From positions 744,001-808,000 of the forward strand of contig BRXU01000018.1 in the NCBI GenBank assembly GCA_030267565.1: a DNA stretch of 64,000 bases. The letters are read 5' to 3'. The stretch comes from Pleodorina starrii (Eukaryota; Chlorophyta; Chlorophyceae; Chlamydomonadales; Volvocaceae). The position numbers were made by a program, and so were the translations under genes. The notes under the pieces are model-generated. The model was not told the DNA's origin. It searched no databases and worked only from the letters and a program-made list of their open reading frames with translations. Of the stretch, positions 58,501-64,000 are shown one piece after another. Numbering within the stretch: the stretch's first letter is position 1; each line of letters starts with the position of its first letter.

Positions 58501-61500
58501 GCGCCGCCGCCGAGGCCCAGGCCCAGCCCTGAGCCGCTGAGGTGAAACCGCCACCGCCGCCTCCGCCGCTGCCGCCCGCGTCGCCCTCCACCAAGCCGCC
58601 CCCTCCCTGCTGCGCACCAGCCCCGACCTGATCCAGCCCGGACAGCACCAGCAACACCGCCGCCCGGTCACCATCACCACCGCCACTGGCCGCTAGCGCG
58701 GCAGCGGCAGCAGCCGGCGCCGCCGCCGCCGCCGCGGTGGCGGCTCCGCCGCCCTCACCACCTCCGCCCCTCTGCGGCGGCTCCAGCAGCTTCAGCAGCC
58801 GGGCCAACATGCCCGGTTGCTGCAGGACCGAGGCGGCGCGCTCGCCGTCCAGCAGCGCGCACTGCAGCAGCAGCGCCAGCGCGGCGGCGGTGAGCGGCGG
58901 CGGCGCGGCGGGGTCGCGCAGCGCGCGCGGCAGGGCGGCGGCCCACAGTGCCTCCTGCTGCTGCGGCTGGTGCTGCTGGAGTAGGAACGCGGCGGGGGGC
59001 AGGGCGGTGAGGGAGGCGAAGACCAGCTGGCGGCGCGGCAGGGAGGAGCCGGGCTGCGACCGAGGTAGGGCAGACCGCAAGCCTTCCTCCTCGCCGTCCT
59101 CGTCCTCGTCATCGGCGTGCTCCTGTGCACCCTTGTGGGCCTGCCAGCGGCGGCAGGGCGGAGGAGGGGGAGGGCCGAAGGAGGGGGAGAGGGCCGGGGG
59201 AGGGACCGGGGCGTCCGGTTGGAACTTCTTCGACAATCACTCTCATGGTGGTGGTGGTGGTGGTGGTGGTGTGTGTGTACCGGGGGGGGGAGGGGTTGTC
59301 GGTGCAGCTGTGCAGCGGCGGCTGTGCACGGCCAGCCCCCGTATGTGCGCTTCTGCGTGGCCCTCCCTCCCCCGGCGTAGGGCAGCCAGACCCGCACCTG
59401 CGCGCCCAGCGGCCCGGAGGGCGGGGCGGCGGCGGCCTCCTGTGCTGAGTCCTGCGCCATGCAGCAGCACAGCACCCGCAGCGCGGCGGTGCGGAGCGCG
59501 TAGCAGTTGGCGGGGTCGGTGGCGGCCTTGAGCATCATCCTGAGCGCGTCGGGCCAGCCCTGGGGTGGATTGGGGCGGGGCGAGGGAGATGGGATGGGTT
59601 AAGCCCATGGGATGCTTTGTGGGGGGGGAGGTAAAATGGGTTGGTTTGGAGGGAGGGAAGGCGCTGGGTGAGTGGGCAAGGTGGGCAGTGATCAGGGCAG
59701 CAAGGAAGGCGCCCGGGGCCCTGGACAGCGTGCAAGGCCGAAGGCCAGGGGCACGTCGCCCCCAGGGAGGAAACAGTCATTGGAGGCGCTCCCACCCTGC
59801 CTGTACCTTTTCTGTACCTTTTCATCGCGCCTCAGCTTCCCAATTTCCCCCCAAATGCACTTCAACCACCACCCAACAGCCCCCCCCACCCACCCAGCCC
59901 CCCACCCACCTGCGCCACCATGGCCTGTGTGGCGGAAGCCCCCGGCTGCAGCAGCCTCGCGAGCACCTCCGCCGCCAGCGCCCTCAGCACCGCATCCCGG
60001 TCGCGCAGCAGTCGGGACACCCAGAAACTGCCGCTCAGCTGCGTCAGGGGTGTCAGGTCGGGTCGGGTTGTTCGGCGGGGTTGTCGACATCATGATCGCC
60101 ATCATCACCACCACCACCATCGGTGCCGTCAACATGAGCAACAGTGATTAGCGTTATCGCGTGGAGGTGCGGCCCGGAGGCACGTAGACAGCACAGGGAG
60201 GGAGAGAGAAGGAGGGAGAGAAAAAGTGAGAGAACAGGGCGGCGGCCGCGGGGTGCCGGAAGGACGGACGGATGGCAGGAGGGTGTGAGTTGTTGCGGTG
60301 GGTGGGTAGGTGGGTAGGTGGTTGGTTGGTTGGTTGGTTGGTTGGTTGGGTGGGTGGATGCTGGACGGCCTGCGCGGCTTGACATGACATGACATGACGT
60401 GGCATGACATGGCCACAAACAGCAGCCCACACGCGATACATCACATGCGTGTGTGCGCGTGTTGCGTGTGAGTATGGGTGTGGGGAGGAGGGTTGCTGTC
60501 AAGGCCACGTAGCGAAGAACCCAAGAGGCCACGGCACACCCACACATCCGCACACATGCACACACACGTCGCCTCGGTTCCTTTCCTTCGCTGCGCCTCG
60601 CCTCGTTTCGCCCATTCCCCCCCCCACACCCACCTGCTGCCAGGCCGCCGTCCACTCCCGCGCCGGCAGCAGCGACGTCAGGTGCAGCAGGCAGTGCAGC
60701 GCCATCCGCTGAGCGCCCTTACCACCAAAGCCATGACCGCCGCCACCGCCGCCACCGGCGCCGTGACGGTCGGCCCCGCAACCCAGCACCGCGGCAGCGC
60801 CGCCGCCGGGGCCGGGCCCCGCCGCCAGACGCAGCCCAGCAGCGGCCCCGGCCCCGGCGGCGAAACAGCCCATGTTGCCCAGCAGCGCCTCCAAGCACAC
60901 CCGGAGTGCTCCCTGGAGCGCCGCGTCGTGCGGCGGCAGAACCTGCACCGTCCCGGGCCCCAGACCCCACCCGCCAGGCCCCAGGGGGGAAGGGGCGCGC
61001 ACACAAGGCCGACGTGGTTTCTGGGACGGAGGCCGGCGCGCGCCCTGAGGCGGCTCTCGAGTGTCGGGAGTCCCACGACACACGAGACTGGAACCAACGG
61101 TAAGAGCAACGGTGACTACGGTAGCAGCAAACCGGCGGAACGGTAACGGTTCTCCAAGCCGGCTTGGAGCGATAACGGTAACGGCAACGGTAACGAAACA
61201 AAAAGCACTATGAAAAAGGGGCGCTCGTCGACTCCCAGGGCAGGTCGCTCCAGCAACCCGCCGCTATGCACCCCCACAGCGCCCCCCCCACACACAAGAC
61301 ACAACACAACGCACCTCGCCAGCGGCGGCCGCGACGGCGGCGTCCCCCGCAGCGGCCGACCTGCTCGCCGCCATCAGCGTCGTCAGCTCCAGCATCAGCT
61401 GCACCGCCGCGGCGCGGCAGCCGTAGCTGGCGGCCACATTGTCCACGTAGGATACCGCCAGGCAGCGCAGCAGCTGGCAGGGGGACAGAGCCGCCAGCAC

Positions 61501-63822
61501 GCGGAGGGCCTGAGGCACCGCCAGCCGCGTGCGGGCGCACCTGCGAGGGCGGAGGGCGGAGAGCGGAGGGGGTGCGGCTTGGGCTTGGGCGCAAACTGGG
61601 GGTGGGGGGGAGCTGGGCCGCTTTCGTCGATGTCGGTGTCTATGCCCTGTCCAGCCATGTTTAAGCCCCGCCCTGCCCCGCCCCGCCCCGCCCCGCCCCG
61701 CCCCGCCCCGCCCCGCCCTGCCCCGCCCCGCCCCGCCCAGCCTGCCCCACATGCACATGCCACCCGCCCGCACGCGCAGCCCACAACTCGCAACCCGCAC
61801 CTGGAGTGCCACATTTCACATCCCACGTGTCCCTCCCTCCCTCCCTCCCTCCCTCCCTCCCTCCCTCCCTCCCTCCCTCACGCCCTCACTCCCTCCCTCC
61901 CTCCCTCCCTCCCTCCCTCCCTCCCTCCCTCCCTCCCTCCCTCCCCCCCCTCCCTCCCTCCCTCCCTCCCTCCCTCCCTCCCTCCCTCCCTCCCTCCCTC
62001 CCTCCCTCCCTCCCTCCCTCCCTCCCTCCCTCCCTCCCCCCCTCCCTCCCCCCCTCCCTCCCTCCCTCCCTCCCTCACCTGACCAGGTCCACTAGGGTGG
62101 CCAGCACGGTGTGAGTGCACATCAGCTGGTGGTGCTGCGGGTGGAGGCGGGGGCAGGCGGGGGGGTGGGGCAGGTGCTGAGGCTCCGGCCCGCCGCCCAC
62201 CGCGCTGCTGCCAGCCAGCCCCAGCGGCAGACTGGGGGGCTCCACCGCTGCGTCGGGCGCGGAGAGCACCTCCAGGGCACTGCGGGAAAAGTACTGCGCC
62301 AGATGCTGGAGCTGGACCTGGGGGGGGGGAGTGAAGAAAGCGGGTGCGAGGTGATGAAGGGGGCGGCGGTGAGATGCGGTCACACCCGGGAATTGGGAGG
62401 GCTCGGGGCGGTGTGGGGGGGAGGTTATCCATGTATAGGCCGGGGCCCATGACCGGGGTGGGTGGGTGGGCGAGACAGGCGTGTAACTAAGAGGAAGCTC
62501 AGCGCAAGTAATCGGGGCGAAGGGAGCTTCCCGCTCGCGCACCCGCACCCCACCCCCGCCCACCTGGCTCACTGCCCCCGATGCGATTGCCCTCCTGATG
62601 GGCTCCAATAGCTCCACCCACAGAGCCCGGTCCTCAGGACTGATGGGCCCCGCGGACAGAAGCGACTCAAAGTGAACCTGCGAACGAGAGACCGAGCGAG
62701 AGAGAGCGAGAGAAGAGAGAGAGAGAGCGGGCCCAGGTGACGGGGAGGTTCAGGGTGAACAGGACAGGACAGGTATGCGGTGCAAACAGCGGAAGAATAT
62801 CCCCGGCGAGGAATGATCATAAACGCGGGCGCTGTCTAACCGCGGGGCGCTGAGCTACGGCTGCCCGGGGGGGGGCTGGAGCCTGCGGTGCGCGTCCGCG
62901 CCCCGGTGTTCAACGCCCCGTCGGGCATGCGAAGGGAAGGGATGGCGCTTTGGTGGGGAAGGAGCGGCACCCCAACCCACAGTCGAGACGAACTGCGGCG
63001 ACGGCCGCGAATGACAAAGGGCGGCTGGCTCAGGCTGCTATGGACCAAGGCGCGCGCGCACACGGCAAGCGAGGCGGCGGGATCCTGCGCCGCGCCGCGC
63101 CGTGCGCCCACCCGCTACGCCCACCGTGCGTTACGTTACCTGCCAGTCCGCCGCCGCCAGCGCCGCTGCTCCCTGCCTGCTGCTGGTGGCTGTCTGCAGC
63201 TGCCGCAGCGCCGCGGTACACTCCGAGTGGCAGGTGGCGGCGCGCACGGCGGCCAGGCTGCGGGTCACCAGGCCGCCAGGGGCCACGGAGCGCACGCTGG
63301 CGGCGAGGGTGTGCAGCGCCGCGGGGGGCAGGCCGCCCAGGCAGTCTGGGGTCAGGAGGAGGGGCAGGGGAAGGGAGGGGAGGGGCGGGGCCAGCGGCGC
63401 AGCGGCGCAGGGGCGCAGCGGTGCAGTGGTCAGGAATGCGAAGCGCGGCTGCGTCGGAGCGGAGGGAGGGCGGGACGTCGGAGGGCAAACCCACCTAATC
63501 TCCCTACACACCCACAGCCGGTCACCCCCAACCCCCTCCGTCCGTCCCACCCCTCCGGCCCGGTAGTCTGTTATTATCCATCTCGGAGGGAGGGGAGGCT
63601 GCAACCACCAGAACGCATCGCACTCTTAAACCCCCCAGTCGGCTCCCGCCCCGCCCCGCCCCGCCGCAGCTCCCGCCCACCGCATCCCCCGTGCCCCTCC
63701 GTCCGTACCTGGCCGTTCATTCATGAGGGCCATCAGGCGGGTCAGGTCGCCCCCCGCCGCCTGCAGCGCCCTCCGCTCCTGAATCAGCAGCACCACAAGC
63801 TGCCGCTGCTCAGCCACCAGGT
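52515..63822 (-). CDS. RTTN: rotatin (RTTN) homologue, C-terminal ~1730 residues; 5' end outside the window
   Basis: Rotatin/Ana3 is an armadillo/HEAT-repeat scaffold needed for centriole and basal-body assembly, which fits a flagellate alga. Exons in view, 5' to 3': 63822-63709, 63345-63140, 62677-62564, 62317-62079, 61540-61315, 60942-60634, 60038-59910, 59559-59398, 59140-58411, 58065-57635, 57290-57107, 56903-56424, 56247-55796, 55300-54908, 54330-54097, 53814-53386, 52883-52515. They total 5201 nt, in phase from the first (phase-2) exon to TGA. Recognition rests on repeat-like helices such as SLSLLRHLAYGSVPARQQLV, GIIAALRALWP, VALRNLLSYSDGAKAAALRA, and the C-terminal VRNLCFAPEARAHLL and GMWALAYHGEKVKAAIRR. 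The last two line up with the end of vertebrate rotatin. Poly-Ala, Gly and His/Gln runs interrupt the repeats. Exon 58411 uses a GTGCGT donor; an alternative nearby GTGAGG would break phase. Confidence 0.85.
57329..57354. repeat. interstitial telomere-like repeat in an RTTN intron
   Basis: TTAGGGTTTTAGGGTTAGG lies between exons 58065-57635 and 57290-57107, about 40 bp upstream of the latter. It has the same unit as the volvocine telomere. Confidence 0.65.
60296..60358. repeat. (GGTT)n/(GGGT)n microsatellite
   Basis: GGTGGGTAGG units pass into six GGTT units, in the RTTN intron between exons 60942-60634 and 60038-59910. Confidence 0.9.
61671..61740. repeat. (CCCCG)n minisatellite
   Basis: About 13 pentamer units, a few with CCCTG, in an RTTN intron. 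Confidence 0.9.
61830..62078. repeat. (CCCT)n tract, ~250 bp
   Basis: Nearly pure CCCT/TCCC tetranucleotides with a few interruptions run right up to the donor of RTTN exon 62317-62079. On the transcribed RNA this is (GGGA)n, which can form stacked G-quadruplexes directly after the 5' splice site. Confidence 0.95.
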
Positions 63823-64000
63823 CTGTGTGGGTGGGTGTGGGTGTGTATGGGGGGGGGCAGGCAGCGACGGAGGGGGAGATAAAGACAGACAGTCCGAATT
63901 GGCAATCAGCCGAATGAGGTCTGTGTGGGATGCGGGGTGGGCCGAGGAAAGGCGAGAGCACAGCGATGGGGACGCAGGCAGTTGGATACCGGTACGCTCA
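63823..64000. other. RTTN intron at the window end
   Basis: No exon is supported above 63822. The preceding RTTN exon must end with one leftover base (the 63822 exon begins by completing a codon with AC) and lies outside the window. Confidence 0.6.

Noticed and set aside
61806..62114. Open frame encoding Ser-Leu-Pro-Pro repeats
   Set aside because: Direct translation of the (CCCT)n microsatellite; all frames of such a tract stay open.

Overview
The window looks like nuclear DNA of a volvocine-type (Chlamydomonas/Volvox-like) green alga. This rests on high GC, dense short exons with consensus GTGAGT/GTGCGT donors and CAG acceptors, TGTAA-type poly(A) signals, TTTTAGGG-type telomeric motifs inside introns, (AC)n-tailed retroposons, and a basal-body gene beside plant-type secretory genes. 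No homology search was run; family names rest on residue patterns I recognise. Exon chains were built by hand and checked for splice sites, reading phase and total length divisible by three.

Layout, left to right. 1-1767: 3' flank. 1768-18014 (-): TRAPPC8/Trs85 homologue, 27 exons, 1758 aa, complete. 18015-18359: short shared promoter. 18360-21070 (+): TM9SF/nonaspanin (TMN1-like), 8 exons, 605 aa. 21071-22608: convergent 3' ends. 22609-26179 (-): AMSH-type JAMM deubiquitinase, 6 exons, 562 aa. 26180-26858: divergent promoter. 26859-37560 (+): bacterial-type DEAH/DEFH helicase HrpB, 18 exons, 1351 aa. 40217-41635 (-): small Gly/Met-rich protein gene with three non-coding leader exons. 52515-63822 and beyond the window (-): C-terminal part of a rotatin (RTTN) homologue, 17 exons in view.

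The main structural event is a direct tandem segmental duplication. Unit A (34722-42374) and unit B (42375-52811) share the 3' third of hrpB, the whole small-protein gene and the last-exon end of RTTN. The intact hrpB reads through unit A and the intact RTTN ends in unit B. The junction therefore created a 5'-truncated hrpB pseudogene (42475-47625) and a truncated RTTN fragment (42078-42374), and duplicated one complete gene. Unit A carries a private tRNA-derived SINE with a 10-bp target-site duplication. Unit B carries a non-LTR retrotransposon piece, a SINE-like element sharing its tail, and a 433-bp private insertion. Identity between units is uneven, which suggests gene conversion.

Functionally the neighbours are housekeeping genes: vesicle tethering and autophagy (TRAPPC8), Golgi/endosome membrane sorting (TM9SF), ESCRT-linked deubiquitination (AMSH), RNA helicase activity, probably organellar (HrpB), and centriole/basal-body assembly (RTTN). 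Nothing suggests an operon-like pathway.
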